Shown piece by piece: positions 1 to 8,854 of a DNA stretch of 64,000 nucleotides. Every line of letters starts with the position of its first letter. Position 1 is the stretch's first letter. The notes under the pieces are model-generated. The model made no database searches, had not been told where the DNA came from, and saw only the letters and a list, made by a program, of their open reading frames with translations. The stretch covers positions 1 through 64,000 of the forward strand of contig NZ_JALJYG010000003.1 in the NCBI RefSeq assembly GCF_024170505.1, written 5' to 3'. Origin of the DNA: Methanocalculus alkaliphilus. GTDB lineage: Archaea > Halobacteriota > Methanomicrobia > Methanomicrobiales > Methanocorpusculaceae. A program made the position numbers and the translations under genes.

Positions 1-137
1 CTGGAAATGATGGGGAAGAGATCGCTGGGGATGGCTGATTGTTGATTCGGAGTGATGAAATTCAACGGATCATGGGAGCTGCCTCGCAAAGTGAGGTAGA
101 TGGCAATTGCGAGGACGACGTAGACGATCCAATGCAT
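1..137 (-). CDS. Partial small membrane protein, unknown
   Basis: A minus-strand reading frame begins at the ATG at 137 and runs off the left edge of the window, so only about 45 residues are seen. It opens with a hydrophobic helix (MHWIVYVVLAIAIYL), then a polar stretch rich in Ser, Pro and Asn. An in-frame stop lies three codons upstream of the ATG. It follows the RNase HII gene by about 43 bases on the same strand, so it may be the second gene of that transcript. I do not recognise the family; one N-terminal membrane anchor is all that can be said. Confidence 0.5.
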   Translation of the reverse strand, partial: MHWIVYVVLAIAIYLTLRGSSHDPLNFITPNQQSAIPSDLFPIIS

Positions 138-180
138 TGCTATTTATTGGGTTTCCGTCATCTTAAAACCACAACGTATC

Positions 181-819
181 TCAAAAATCATCGAGAGAAG
201 ACTGATTCTGCCGTGCAAGGAGCGCAGAGACGGTCTTCCAGCTTCTTCTGGCACACGGGGGAGGGGAGCGATGCTCCCGGATATAGTCGGTGAGAAACCT
301 GATCGTTGCTGGATCAGACGGGTAGCCGCTCCCAATCGCTCCGTACTCTTCTTTGAGAGCCTCGACAGCCCGATCCCGTGTCACCTTGGCAATGATGCTG
401 GCAGCCCCAACGACAGTATAGGAGTGATCTGCCTTGTGTTCTGCGATGACAGTACATGAAAAGGGAAGAGAACGGGAGACATTCTCACCGAACCTCCCTG
501 CATTGACGTCGCATGCATCGAGGTACGCAATCTCCGGGGAGAGTGCGGTAATACAGGCTGCATCTGCCTCAACGATGAGATGGTTGATGGTGGTCCCGGC
601 GAGGGCAGCATCAATAGCAGATGGAAGATACGAGACAACATAATATGGGTATGATGAGACGAGATCATCAAACAACAGCTCACGCTGGCGGGGCGAGAGG
701 GATTTTGAGTCGCGTATGCCAGAATTCCCGATTGAAGCAAGGTCAGAGACACAAATGGCCGCAACCACCATCGGACCAAGAACTGCGCCTTTCCCTGCCT
801 CATCGACCCCACAGATCAT
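181..819 (-). CDS. rnhB: Ribonuclease HII
   Basis: This 212-residue protein hydrolyses the RNA strand of RNA-DNA hybrids and removes single ribonucleotides from DNA. The N-terminus carries the family signature GVDEAGKGAVLGP, with catalytic Asp and Glu at residues 5-7. A further Asp lies in YLDACDVN, and VGAASIIAKVTRD follows. Length is normal for the archaeal enzyme. It is divergent from the TrkA-type gene, with about 55 bases between the starts, and is followed on its own strand by a partial membrane-protein gene. Confidence 0.95.
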   Translation of the reverse strand: MICGVDEAGKGAVLGPMVVAAICVSDLASIGNSGIRDSKSLSPRQRELLFDDLVSSYPYYVVSYLPSAIDAALAGTTINHLIVEADAACITALSPEIAYLDACDVNAGRFGENVSRSLPFSCTVIAEHKADHSYTVVGAASIIAKVTRDRAVEALKEEYGAIGSGYPSDPATIRFLTDYIREHRSPPPCARRSWKTVSALLARQNQSSLDDF

Positions 820-873
820 ACAGAGAGATCGTGTCGCAATCTATTTCAATATCTCCGCAGGCTAATCTTTATT

Positions 874-1536
874 ATGTACATCATTGTGGTCGGTCTTGGT
901 GGCATCGGGAGGAATCTTGCGGCTATCGCTACGGAGAATGGTGACAGTGTTGTGGTCATCGATCGGGATGAGGACCGGTGCGCCGATATGCTTGAAGAGT
1001 ATGATCTCCTTGCCATTACCGGCAATGCAACAGACAAAGCCGTCCTTGAGGATGCCGGAATCGATCACAGCGATGCGCTCATCGCAACCACAAGTGACGA
1101 TGCAGCAAACCTGATGACCTGCTGGCTTGCCAAGCGCTATTCTGTTCCCAATGTCGTCTCTGTCGTAAACCAGAAGGAGCATTCGGAGCTTTTTAATGAG
1201 GTCGGAGTCAGGATTAGTGAAAATCCTGATGAGATCGTCGCCAGAACACTCTATACCTGGGCTGAAAACCCAAATACACAGGCACTCGCCTCAATTCCGG
1301 GGGGCAGGATCTTTGAGATAACCGTCGAGGAGGGGTCAGTAGGAGTCGATAAGGAGATTCGTCAGCTTGAGGTGAAGAACTATATATTCATCGCTATCCA
1401 CCGGGCAGGAGATCTCATCATCCCAAGTGGTGAACTTGTTATTTTACCCGGAGATACAATCACCGTCTTCTCAAAGAAGGACTCTGAGGTTCAGAGCCTT
1501 CGGTACCTCAGTCAGCAGTTTCAAAAAAGTAAATGA
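874..1536 (+). CDS. trkA: TrkA-family potassium uptake regulator (RCK protein)
   Basis: Cytosolic nucleotide-binding subunit that gates a Trk/Ktr-type potassium transporter. Residues 1-120 form a Rossmann fold with a GLGGIGRNLA dinucleotide-binding loop and an acidic end to strand beta-2 (VVIDRDEDR). Residues about 135-215 are a TrkA-C ligand domain with the typical GDTITVF ending. At 220 residues it is a single-RCK protein. The membrane subunit TrkH is not in this window, so the partner must be encoded elsewhere. Confidence 0.9.
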   Translation: MYIIVVGLGGIGRNLAAIATENGDSVVVIDRDEDRCADMLEEYDLLAITGNATDKAVLEDAGIDHSDALIATTSDDAANLMTCWLAKRYSVPNVVSVVNQKEHSELFNEVGVRISENPDEIVARTLYTWAENPNTQALASIPGGRIFEITVEEGSVGVDKEIRQLEVKNYIFIAIHRAGDLIIPSGELVILPGDTITVFSKKDSEVQSLRYLSQQFQKSK

Positions 1537-1556
1537 GGGCCATCAGACCCTGCATC

Positions 1557-2750
1557 TCATAGAAGTGAACGAAGGTGCCTCAGCTCAAGGAGCAGTGATG
1601 GATTTGCCTTCATTATCTCCTTAAGCAGCATAAGGGTGCTGAAATGCTCCAGGTTGATCTTAGATATGGAATGAACGATAGAGTTGAGCTTCTCATCATT
1701 GAGTTTGGTAAAGAACTCTTTTATGGCATAGTTTCTATCAATGGCCTTCCCCATCTTTGATGCCCGCCAGGTTGTATCATAGGGCATCAGTGCATCCCTG
1801 CTGGTATCACCCGCTTCAATCGCGGTGACAGCGGTCTCTCCGGCAAGCCGGCCGGTATACATTGCGTTGTAGATGCCCCCACCGGTTATCGGATCAGAGA
1901 TGCGTGCCGCATCGCCAACGATCAGCATGTTATCAGCCACGGTTGATGGAAGAGGTCTGCAGACCGAAACACCACCGATGATCAGTTCAATCGTCTTTCC
2001 GTTGGGGAATCTGCGCGCAATGAAGCGATCAAGATAGTCCTTGGCCCGGTGGCCGTTTCCACTCTTCCCACCGCCGATACCAATGCCGACATTGGCAGTA
2101 CCATCCCCTTTCGGGAAGATCCAGAGATACCCGGCCGGTGCAACCTCATTTCCAAGATAAAAGCTCGTCCTGGTGGAGTCGATATCAAGTCCCGTCATCA
2201 GGTACTGGGCACAGGTCTCAAGCTCCCTGTATGGCACAGTGGTGTCAATACCTGCCCATCGTGCAAACTTTGATTCAATGCCATCGGCTGCGATAACAAT
2301 ATCGGCATCGATCTCGTATCTCTTCCCATGCTGTTCGATAACTGCACCGGCAACAGCACCATCCCTCATGATCGGTGCAGTCGCCCGGGCCTTTACATAA
2401 GTCTCTGCCCCGGCCTCCGCCGCCTTCCAGACGAGCTCCCGGTCGAAGACCTTGCGGTCCAGGACATAGCCGATCTCATTTCCTGCCTTACTCGGCTCAA
2501 GGAGCATTGAAAAACCATCAGGTGCAACGAGCTCGGCACTCTCGATATCCGTGCAGATCCATTTGGGATCAGGGGGGAGAAAATCGGTGAGAAGCTCCTT
2601 TCCGATACCCTCGGCACAACGTACGGGAGTTCCGATGGCCGGCCTCTTCTCGACAAGACAGACAGAGAGACCTTTCTCAGCTGCAGTCTTTGCGGCAAAC
2701 GCCCCGCCGGGTCCTCCGCCGACAACAAGCATGTCATACCGCCGCTTCAT
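1557..2750 (-). CDS. Geranylgeranyl reductase family protein (archaeal lipid saturation)
   Basis: FAD-dependent reductase that hydrogenates geranylgeranyl chains, in archaea usually digeranylgeranylglycerophospholipids of the membrane. The N-terminus has the [17 protein letters not shown] dinucleotide motif, and the middle region holds the [22 protein letters not shown]-type FAD signature. The longer possible start at 2783 adds an unrelated extension. The ATG at 2750 overlaps the TGA of the upstream ferredoxin gene (ATGA) and gives a normal 397-residue protein. The coupled ferredoxin is a likely electron donor (inference). This family can also act on chlorophyll precursors or menaquinone, but lipid reduction fits an archaeon. 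Confidence 0.88.
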   Translation of the reverse strand: MKRRYDMLVVGGGPGGAFAAKTAAEKGLSVCLVEKRPAIGTPVRCAEGIGKELLTDFLPPDPKWICTDIESAELVAPDGFSMLLEPSKAGNEIGYVLDRKVFDRELVWKAAEAGAETYVKARATAPIMRDGAVAGAVIEQHGKRYEIDADIVIAADGIESKFARWAGIDTTVPYRELETCAQYLMTGLDIDSTRTSFYLGNEVAPAGYLWIFPKGDGTANVGIGIGGGKSGNGHRAKDYLDRFIARRFPNGKTIELIIGGVSVCRPLPSTVADNMLIVGDAARISDPITGGGIYNAMYTGRLAGETAVTAIEAGDTSRDALMPYDTTWRASKMGKAIDRNYAIKEFFTKLNDEKLNSIVHSISKINLEHFSTLMLLKEIMKANPSLLLELRHLRSLL

Positions 2751-2932
2751 TCCTTGATAACCTCCAGAGCTCCAAGTGGGCATATCTTCTCACAGATACC
2801 ACAGGTACTACAGGTATCTTCCACTGTAAGATACGCATCGACCAACTCAAGGGCACCTTCCGGACAGACGGAGACACATGCTCCACAGTATCCACAGATA
2901 TCCCGTCGTATATTGAGCATTGTAAGATTCAT
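2747..2932 (-). CDS. Small 2x[4Fe-4S] ferredoxin
   Basis: A 61-residue low-potential electron carrier with two complete cluster motifs, [12 protein letters not shown] and [12 protein letters not shown], each of the CxxCxxCxxxCP form, about 30 residues apart. The stop codon overlaps the start of the geranylgeranyl reductase gene in an ATGA, so the two are translationally coupled. Its probable role is to supply electrons to that reductase, which in methanogens would come from reduced ferredoxin (inference from context). A second in-frame ATG four codons in could also serve as the start. Confidence 0.9.
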   Translation of the reverse strand: MNLTMLNIRRDICGYCGACVSVCPEGALELVDAYLTVEDTCSTCGICEKICPLGALEVIKE

Positions 2933-2936
2933 TGAT

Positions 2937-3078
2937 CATCCGAACCTTTAATGATATTGTTTTGATTGACAAAAGAAGGTGAGACTGAATCTTTCAGGCA
3001 GAAATACCAATACCTATTAAGAAAAAGCGCCAATACAAACGGACCAGCAGGCGGGTACAACCACCTGATTGATGCCCT
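2937..3078 (+). promoter_or_regulatory. Leader and promoter region of the cbi operon
   Basis: These 142 bases separate the divergent ferredoxin gene from cbiT. AT-rich stretches near 2950-2965 and 3010-3025 could serve as promoter elements in the two directions. I looked for a cobalamin riboswitch and saw none. There is no strong Shine-Dalgarno sequence before the cbiT ATG. Confidence 0.35.
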
Positions 3079-3618
3079 ATGACGACGAGTCCGTTAAAAG
3101 GGGGACCGACACAGCCCGAGGTCTGTGCGGTCTCGCTCCATAAACTTGGGGTACAGAAGGACGATATCGCAATCGATATCGGCTGTGGTACCGGGACGGT
3201 CAGCCTTGCCATCGCTGCAACAGCCCGGCAGGTCTATGCCGTTGATATCAGGCCTGAGGCAGTCGGGACTGCACGAGAGAATATCAGATCAGCAGGCTGC
3301 TCAAACATCACTCTCGTCGAGGGTGATGCCATCGCCCTCATCAGGGAGATGGAGAGGATTGATGTCGCCTTCATCGGAGGAACACAGGGTCTGACCGGGA
3401 TACTCACCCTTCTTGCCGAAAAGAGGGTCAGATCGATCGTCGTCAATGCGGTTCTTATTGAGACTGTGGCCTCTGCTATTGAAACAATGAAGTCCCTGGG
3501 AATCTTTCAGGACGCGGTCCTGCTCCAGGTTTCACGATCCCATGATCTCCTCGGGAAAACGATGTTTAAGCCAATTAATCCAGTCTATATCATTCATGGA
3601 GGTGTTGTACCATACTAA
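3079..3618 (+). CDS. cbiT: Cobalt-precorrin-6B C15-methyltransferase (decarboxylating)
   Basis: SAM-dependent enzyme of anaerobic cobalamin synthesis that methylates C15 and, in the CbiT/CobL scheme, decarboxylates the C12 acetate side chain. The 179-residue sequence shows the class I methyltransferase loop DIGCGTGTVS at about residues 36-45 and an acidic residue after the next strand (VYAVDIRPEAV). The conserved LKGGPTQPEV segment near the N-terminus binds tetrapyrrole in this family. It is the first gene of a tightly packed eight-gene cbi operon. Its stop overlaps the probable start of cbiL. Confidence 0.9.
   Translation: MTTSPLKGGPTQPEVCAVSLHKLGVQKDDIAIDIGCGTGTVSLAIAATARQVYAVDIRPEAVGTARENIRSAGCSNITLVEGDAIALIREMERIDVAFIGGTQGLTGILTLLAEKRVRSIVVNAVLIETVASAIETMKSLGIFQDAVLLQVSRSHDLLGKTMFKPINPVYIIHGGVVPY
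3598..3604 (+). promoter_or_regulatory. Shine-Dalgarno sequence that identifies the cbiL start
   Basis: GGAGGTG lies inside the end of cbiT. It is seven bases upstream of an ATA codon at 3612 that opens the cbiL frame at exactly the place the family N-terminus is expected. No ATG, GTG or TTG is available in that frame at this point. Confidence 0.6.
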
Positions 3619-4220
3619 TTGCAGTCGGTCTTGGACCAGGTGATCCCGAGCTTCTTACAATCAAGGCTGCACGGCTCCTCAGGGAGGCGGATGCAGTCTA
3701 TGTGCCCGGGGAGATGGCATATGATCTCGTCGCCCCGTATCGGAGTGACGCAGTCACCCTTGACTTCCCGATGACACATGATGAGGCGTATATCGAGCGG
3801 TGTATGGAAGAGAACGCTGATCGGATAGCCCCTTCTGCGCTCTTTGGGACTGCAGTCTTTGGGATCATCGGAGATCCCAACTTCTTCTCGACATTCTCAC
3901 GGTTAACAGCGATATTGCAGAGAAAGCATCCGGAGATAGTATGTGAGACCGTTCCCGGGATCAGCTCAATCACCGCCTTCTCTTCAGTTGCGCAGATTCC
4001 GGTCTCCTCCAGCTTCTCGGTCTCGGACGGATCAGAGGAGCAGGTGGCTATCAGGCTCAAGGTTCGGCGGCCGAGGGATCTGGCAGACCAGCTCAGGCAG
4101 GACGGCTACACCGGGTTTACCCTGATCGAACGGATGTACATGGATGGGATGGCAGTCTTCACAGGCGATGACCTCCCGGAGGAGAGCAGTTATTTCAGTA
4201 TATTATATGCGAGGAAATAG
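3612..4220 (+). CDS. cbiL: Cobalt-precorrin-2 C20-methyltransferase, apparent ATA start
   Basis: SAM-dependent tetrapyrrole methylase acting at C20 in the anaerobic cobalamin pathway. The frame from the ATA at 3612 reads as a complete family N-terminus, (M)LIAVGLGPGDPELLTIKAA, whose GLGPGDP loop is the first signature of these methylases. The first ATG, at 3702, would delete about 30 essential residues. A GGAGGTG ribosome binding site stands at proper distance from the ATA. The resulting protein is about 202 residues and overlaps cbiT by seven bases. It lies directly against cbiF. An ATT at 3618 is a less well spaced alternative start. Confidence 0.8.
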   Translation: MLIAVGLGPGDPELLTIKAARLLREADAVYVPGEMAYDLVAPYRSDAVTLDFPMTHDEAYIERCMEENADRIAPSALFGTAVFGIIGDPNFFSTFSRLTAILQRKHPEIVCETVPGISSITAFSSVAQIPVSSSFSVSDGSEEQVAIRLKVRRPRDLADQLRQDGYTGFTLIERMYMDGMAVFTGDDLPEESSYFSILYARK

Positions 4221-4937
4221 ATGACAACATTTTATATTGTAGGTGCAGGATGCGGCGATCCGGGTCTCATAACAGTGAAAGGGATGGATCTTCTCAAGAG
4301 GGCCGATCTCCTCATCTATGCAGGATCACTCATCAACCCCGAACTCATCGAGGCCTCCGGTGCAGCCATGAAGCTCGACTCTTCGAAGATGAACCTCGAT
4401 GAGATCTGTGGTGCCATCAGAGAAGGCATCTCCCGTGGAGAACTTGTTGTGCGTCTTCATTCGGGAGATCCAGCCATCTATGGTGCGATAGTCGAACAGA
4501 TGGCCATCCTCTCACAAGAGGGGATCGAGGCAGAGATTGTCCCGGGGGTCTCCTCCCTCTTCGGGGCGGCTGCGGCACTGAAGACACAGCTGACCCTCCG
4601 TGGCGTCTCTGAGAGTGTCATCATCACCAGACCGGCAGGAGCAACCCTTGCGGAGGATCGGATCAGGGAGCTCTCCCGTATCGGTGAGACCCTTGTCATC
4701 TTCCTTGGAACAGAGAAGCTCAGGGAGATCATGGAACGGGTCGAGTATCCACAGGATACACCGGTCGCCGTCATCTATCACGCAACCTGGGATGACCAGA
4801 AGATCGTCAAAGGAACGGTTGCCGATATTGCAGAGAGAGCAGATGAAGCCGGAATAACCCGGACAGCCCTCATCATCATCGGAAAGGCCGTCCTTGGGAT
4901 CGAGAGCGATTTTACCCACTCACACCTCTATTCATGA
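4221..4937 (+). CDS. cbiF: Cobalt-precorrin-4 C11-methyltransferase
   Basis: Tetrapyrrole methylase that methylates cobalt-precorrin-4 at C11. The 238-residue protein shows the family features in order: FYIVGAGCGDPGLITVKG at the N-terminus, YAGSLINPELI, the second SAM loop HSGDPAIYGA, and EIVPGVSSLFGAAA. It starts one base after the cbiL stop. Its TGA overlaps the cbiG start as ATGA, so translation is probably coupled. Motif content separates it from CbiL and CbiH with good confidence. Confidence 0.93.
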   Translation: MTTFYIVGAGCGDPGLITVKGMDLLKRADLLIYAGSLINPELIEASGAAMKLDSSKMNLDEICGAIREGISRGELVVRLHSGDPAIYGAIVEQMAILSQEGIEAEIVPGVSSLFGAAAALKTQLTLRGVSESVIITRPAGATLAEDRIRELSRIGETLVIFLGTEKLREIMERVEYPQDTPVAVIYHATWDDQKIVKGTVADIAERADEAGITRTALIIIGKAVLGIESDFTHSHLYS

Positions 4938-5803
4938 AGATCGCCGTCATCACCCTGCCCCGGTTTAAAACCGCAGGAGAGGAGATAGCTGAAGCGGTTG
5001 CAGGTGATCTCCTCATGTATGACGACAAGGTCTTTGAGCGGGCTTTTTCGGAGTATAAAGCCATCATTGCGGTCATGTCTGCGGGTATCGCGGTACGATC
5101 CGCAGCACCACTATTACAGGATAAATGGCATGATCCGGCGGTCATCGTTGTCAGTCCGGACTGCCGGTATGCGATTCCCGTGCTCGGAGGCCATCATGGC
5201 GGAAACGAGATAGCAAAACGCCTCTCTGCACGTGGGATTGTACCGGTGATCACCACTGCAACCGAGGTGCATGGCCGGCCTTCGGTTGAAGGGATAGCAG
5301 ACGAGGCGGGATGCCGGGTCATCAACCGGCCATCGACACGACGAGTGAATGCCGCTTTCCTTGATGGCGAGGTTCCTGTTTATGAGATCCCGGAGCCTGG
5401 CATCGTCGTCGCCGGCCCGGGTGTATCGGTCCTTATCCAGGAACGTCCATATATGGTCGGGATTGGAGCACGGCGCGGGATTACCGCAGCCGAGGTCATC
5501 GATGCCATCAGATCCGCACTCTCCTCAGAAGGAATCAGCCAGGAGGAGGTCGGGGCATACGTGACGACAGAGAAGAAGCGGGGTGATCCCGGCCTGGCAG
5601 AAGGGATTGCCGGGATAGGTGGCGTACTCATCTATCTCAATGACGAAACGATCAATAGAACAGAGACACCATCCCCATCACGGGCAGGACTCATCGGGCT
5701 CTCAGGCGTTGCAGAGCCATGCGCAGTTGCCCTGGCAGAGGTGGGGAGGCTGGTTATGAAGAAGAAGACCTATGGAAGGGTTACCATTGCAATCGGACGA
5801 TAA
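4934..5803 (+). CDS. cbiG: Cobalt-precorrin-5A hydrolase
   Basis: Opens the delta-lactone of cobalt-precorrin-5A and releases acetaldehyde, the step that contracts the ring in the anaerobic pathway. The 289-residue sequence has the N-terminal domain with IAVMSAGIAVRSAAPLL, the conserved central PVLGGHHGGNEIAKRL motif, and a C-terminal CobE/CbiG domain beginning GIGARRGITAAEVIDAI. All three parts of a full-length CbiG are present. It overlaps cbiF by four bases and cbiH by about 32. Confidence 0.93.
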   Translation: MKIAVITLPRFKTAGEEIAEAVAGDLLMYDDKVFERAFSEYKAIIAVMSAGIAVRSAAPLLQDKWHDPAVIVVSPDCRYAIPVLGGHHGGNEIAKRLSARGIVPVITTATEVHGRPSVEGIADEAGCRVINRPSTRRVNAAFLDGEVPVYEIPEPGIVVAGPGVSVLIQERPYMVGIGARRGITAAEVIDAIRSALSSEGISQEEVGAYVTTEKKRGDPGLAEGIAGIGGVLIYLNDETINRTETPSPSRAGLIGLSGVAEPCAVALAEVGRLVMKKKTYGRVTIAIGR

Positions 5804-6569
5804 AAAGACCGGAATCCTCTCAATTGTCAGCACAGGACCGGGAAATACACAACAGCTGACTCCTGCCGCCCTCAAGGCGATAGCGAAGGCAGAGTATATT
5901 ATTGGGAATAACGTCTATATCGATCTCATCAGACCGCTCATTACAGGGAAAGAAGTGGTCAAAAGTCCGATGGGTGAAGAGGTGAACCGGGCACAGATGG
6001 CGCTCGATCTTGCGGCAACCCACAGGGTTGCAATGGTCTCCGGGGGCGATGCCGGCGTCTACGGCATGGCAAGTATCGTCCTTGAAGTCGCTGATCGTAC
6101 GCAGTCGAAGGTTCCGGTCGAGGTGATCCCCGGTGTGACGGCGGCAACTGCTGCGGCATCCCGCCTCGGATCCCCGCTCTCCGGAGATTATGTCACCATC
6201 TCCCTCTCTGATCTCCTCACCCCATGGGAGGTGATCGAGGAGCGGCTTGATCTTGCATCGCGTATGGGAGTTCCCATGGCCATCTATAATCCCCGAAGCC
6301 GGGGACGGCCACATAACCTTGATACGGCGATTGGGATCATCGGCCGGCATCGGGGAGATGAAACCCCGGTTGGTGTTGTAAAGAATGCCTACCGACCAGG
6401 TGAAGAGGTGCATGTCATGACACTGGCGGAGCTGAGAGCCGACACCTCCCCCATCGACATGCATTCGATTGTGATCATCGGCGGCACTGAAAGCCGGATT
6501 TGGAAGGTTGAAGACGATGTCAGAGGAATTATCACCCCACGGGGATACCACCGGAAATACGTATATTGA
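5772..6569 (+). CDS. cbiH: Cobalt-precorrin-3B C17-methyltransferase
   Basis: Tetrapyrrole methylase that methylates C17 and forms the lactone used by CbiG. Key motifs are IVSTGPGNTQQLTPAALKAI, YIIGNNVYIDL, SGGDAGVYGMA and EVIPGVTAATAAASRLGSPL. At 265 residues it is a stand-alone CbiH without the fusions seen in some bacteria. The ATG at 5772 overlaps the end of cbiG by 32 bases; a TTG at 5787 is another possible start. The C-terminus overlaps the start of cbiC. Confidence 0.92.
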   Translation: MEGLPLQSDDKKTGILSIVSTGPGNTQQLTPAALKAIAKAEYIIGNNVYIDLIRPLITGKEVVKSPMGEEVNRAQMALDLAATHRVAMVSGGDAGVYGMASIVLEVADRTQSKVPVEVIPGVTAATAAASRLGSPLSGDYVTISLSDLLTPWEVIEERLDLASRMGVPMAIYNPRSRGRPHNLDTAIGIIGRHRGDETPVGVVKNAYRPGEEVHVMTLAELRADTSPIDMHSIVIIGGTESRIWKVEDDVRGIITPRGYHRKYVY

Positions 6570-7167
6570 CCTTGGCGCAGACACACGCGAAGGGTATGCA
6601 ATTGCATCGGCGAGCCGGAGGCTTGCACGTGAGACGATCGGGGATTTAACCCCGGAGGATCGGATTCGACAACGCTGTTCGGTTGCAGTGGGCGACTTTG
6701 CAATGGCTGACCTGATGCGGTTCTCCAATGATCCGATCACTGCCGGTGTCTCTGCGGTCAGGGAGGGTGCACCCGTCTTCACAGATATCAGAATGGTGCA
6801 GATCGGCATTCTCAAGAAAGGACACCAGTGCAGTATCGAATGTGCCCTCGATTATGGTGCGAATATTGCAGAGGAGACCGGTATTACCCGGACATCCGCA
6901 GGGTTCCTCGCCCTCAGGGAGAGACTCCATGGATCGATCATTGTCATTGGAAACGCACCGTCTGCCCTTCTTTCCATCTGTACGATGATCGATGAGGGGA
7001 TCATCCCCCGCCTCGTCATCGGGACGCCGGTCGGATTTGTGAATGCGGCAGAATCAAAAGAGCTTCTCAGGACTAAGCCGGTTCCATCGGTCTCAAACCT
7101 TGGCACACGCGGAGGGACACCAATCGCCGTCGCCAGCATCAATGAGATCATCACGTTATCCTTATGA
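6517..7167 (+). CDS. cbiC: Cobalt-precorrin-8X methylmutase
   Basis: Moves the C11 methyl group to C12, giving cobyrinic acid. The sequence contains RRLARETIGDLTPEDRIRQRC, the GVSAVREGAPVFTDIRMVQ region and GNAPSALL near the C-terminus, all typical of CbiC/CobH. The chosen ATG at 6517 has a GGAAGG about nine bases upstream. An earlier TTG at 6508 would add three residues. It overlaps cbiH by about 53 bases and ends in an ATGA with cbiD. Confidence 0.92.
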   Translation: MSEELSPHGDTTGNTYIDLGADTREGYAIASASRRLARETIGDLTPEDRIRQRCSVAVGDFAMADLMRFSNDPITAGVSAVREGAPVFTDIRMVQIGILKKGHQCSIECALDYGANIAEETGITRTSAGFLALRERLHGSIIVIGNAPSALLSICTMIDEGIIPRLVIGTPVGFVNAAESKELLRTKPVPSVSNLGTRGGTPIAVASINEIITLSL

Positions 7168-8162
7168 TCGATCCCGTGACAGGGTTTCCCTATCCTGATG
7201 ACTGGGTATCCCGTATTGAAGACGATACGGCCCGTGCCCTTGTTGAAGAGGGAAGAGCCGTGCTGACCGCATCCGGAGCAATCCTCAGACGGGGAATAAC
7301 AACAGGGGCGACGGCCGCCGCTTCGGCAAAGGCAGCCGTTCTTTCTTTTAAAGAAGCTGTGTCAGAGGTGAATCTCCTCCTCCCCTGCGAAATCCGGGTG
7401 GCTGTTCCGGTATCTGGTGAAGAGGGGCAGGGCAGGGCTGTCAAGGATTCTGGGGACTATCCGGAAGATCGGACGGCAGGCCTCATCTTCAGGGCAGACG
7501 CGGTTTTGGAAGGGGATGGAATCATCATCCGGGCTGGTGAGGGGATCGGGAGGTTCACCCGTGATACACCACGATATCAGAAAGGCGAGCCTGCGATATC
7601 CCCACCCGCCCTGGAGTGTATCCTGACCGCAATCCGGGAAGCACTATCTGAAACCGGGTATCCAGGCGTCTCAGTCACCCTCTCTGTTATTGGCGGGGTT
7701 GAAGCCGGAGCCGACACCTTAAATCCGAAGGTCGGGGTTGAGGGGGGCATATCTCTCCTTGGAACAACCGGATTTGTCGAGCCATGGGACGATCACCTCG
7801 GTTCGGCGATGGAAGACAGGATCAGGGGGGCGGACCGGGTGGTGATCACCACCGGGCGTATCGGCCTTCGGATCTCACGCCTCCTCTTCCCGGATCACGA
7901 GGTGATCCTTGCCGGATCAAGGATAGGCCAGGCCCTTGGTGCATTGGAAGGAGAGGCAGTACTCTGCGGCCTTCCCGGACTGGTTCTGAAGTTCCTGGTC
8001 CCGGATATTCTTAAAGGAACCGGATTCCAGACGGTTGAAGAATATATGGCAACAGAAGAGGGAATGCAGAGAATGCAGGCGATTCTCAGGGAGAGGAAAT
8101 ATCCGGATATCCGGGTCGTCATCGTCGATCGACATGGCGGAATCATCGGTGATTCGCGATGA
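7164..8162 (+). CDS. cbiD: Cobalt-precorrin-5B C1-methyltransferase
   Basis: Methylates C1 after ring contraction. The protein is 332 residues and carries the hallmark RRGITTGATAAASAKAA near residue 42, the glycine-rich SVIGGVEAGADTLNPKVGVEGGISLLGTTG-type segment around residue 180, and the VITTGRIGLR region. It has an N-terminal extension of about 40 residues before the conserved start, which is common in methanogen CbiD. Four-base overlaps with cbiC and cbiE show tight operon packing. Confidence 0.93.
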   Translation: MIDPVTGFPYPDDWVSRIEDDTARALVEEGRAVLTASGAILRRGITTGATAAASAKAAVLSFKEAVSEVNLLLPCEIRVAVPVSGEEGQGRAVKDSGDYPEDRTAGLIFRADAVLEGDGIIIRAGEGIGRFTRDTPRYQKGEPAISPPALECILTAIREALSETGYPGVSVTLSVIGGVEAGADTLNPKVGVEGGISLLGTTGFVEPWDDHLGSAMEDRIRGADRVVITTGRIGLRISRLLFPDHEVILAGSRIGQALGALEGEAVLCGLPGLVLKFLVPDILKGTGFQTVEEYMATEEGMQRMQAILRERKYPDIRVVIVDRHGGIIGDSR

Positions 8163-8743
8163 AGGTGGTTGGTGTCGGATGCGGCGAGGGGATGCTCACA
8201 GAGGAGGCGATTGCGGCGATCCTCTCTGCCCGGCTCATCTATGGATCCGGACGGGCAATCGAACGGGTGAATCGATATATTCACCCTGATTGTGCTGTCA
8301 ATACAATCACCGACTACAAGGCGCTTAAGGGTCTTCCTGATGATGCAGTCATCCTCTCGACCGGAGATCCCCTCCTCGCTGGCCTTGGATACCTTGGAGG
8401 GGAGATCATCTCCGGGATCTCATCACTTCAGGTCGCTTTTGCACGAGTCGGTGTACCATGGAGTAACGCCTCCGTGATCGATGCCCATGGAAAGGATCAT
8501 GAGAAGGCAGTCGATGATATTCGTCATGATCTCAGCCGGAACCGTCCCGTCTTCGTCATCGCGGATCCGAAATTTCCGGTACACACGCTTGCAGGTGCAC
8601 TGCGTGGGATGGATTGTGTGATATATATCTGTCAGGATCTTGGGGAGAAGGAGGAGCGGATCATCACCGGTACGCCCGAGAAGCCTCCCGTTCCGGATTC
8701 AAAGCTCTTCTGCTGTATTGTTTCACCAGGCCCGGCAGAGTGA
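8159..8743 (+). CDS. cbiE: Cobalt-precorrin-7 C5-methyltransferase
   Basis: Last methylase of the cluster, acting at C5. The 194-residue protein begins KVVGVGCGEGMLTEEAI, contains LIYGSGRAIERV and the loop LSTGDPLLAGLGYL, and lacks the CbiT domain that is fused to it in bacterial CobL. The CbiT partner is instead the first gene of the operon. It begins four bases inside cbiD and ends the eight-gene run. A T-rich stretch near 8753 follows the stop. Confidence 0.9.
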   Translation: MKVVGVGCGEGMLTEEAIAAILSARLIYGSGRAIERVNRYIHPDCAVNTITDYKALKGLPDDAVILSTGDPLLAGLGYLGGEIISGISSLQVAFARVGVPWSNASVIDAHGKDHEKAVDDIRHDLSRNRPVFVIADPKFPVHTLAGALRGMDCVIYICQDLGEKEERIITGTPEKPPVPDSKLFCCIVSPGPAE

Positions 8744-8793
8744 GATAGTCTTTTTTGCTACCATAGAACGATCTATTCTGAATCAATAAGACA

Positions 8794-8804
8794 TATTTTT
8801 ATAG
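8794..8804 (+). promoter_or_regulatory. Candidate TATA box for the His-rich surface protein
   Basis: The AT-rich stretch atttttatagt lies about 50-60 bases before the ATG at 8855, in a 110-base gap after cbiE. Its position would place transcription start near 8828. The match is by composition and position only. Confidence 0.4.
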
Positions 8805-8854
8805 TAGTCTATCGTATCGAAGTAGTATAACCATATTCATAGGTGATTGTACTA

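Noticed and set aside
2937-3078. Cobalamin riboswitch before cbiT
   Set aside because: No B12-box-like sequence or long conserved structure is seen in these 142 bases.
5820-6815. 331-residue minus-strand frame opposite cbiH and cbiC
   Set aside because: Shadow frame; the plus strand encodes clear CbiH and CbiC.
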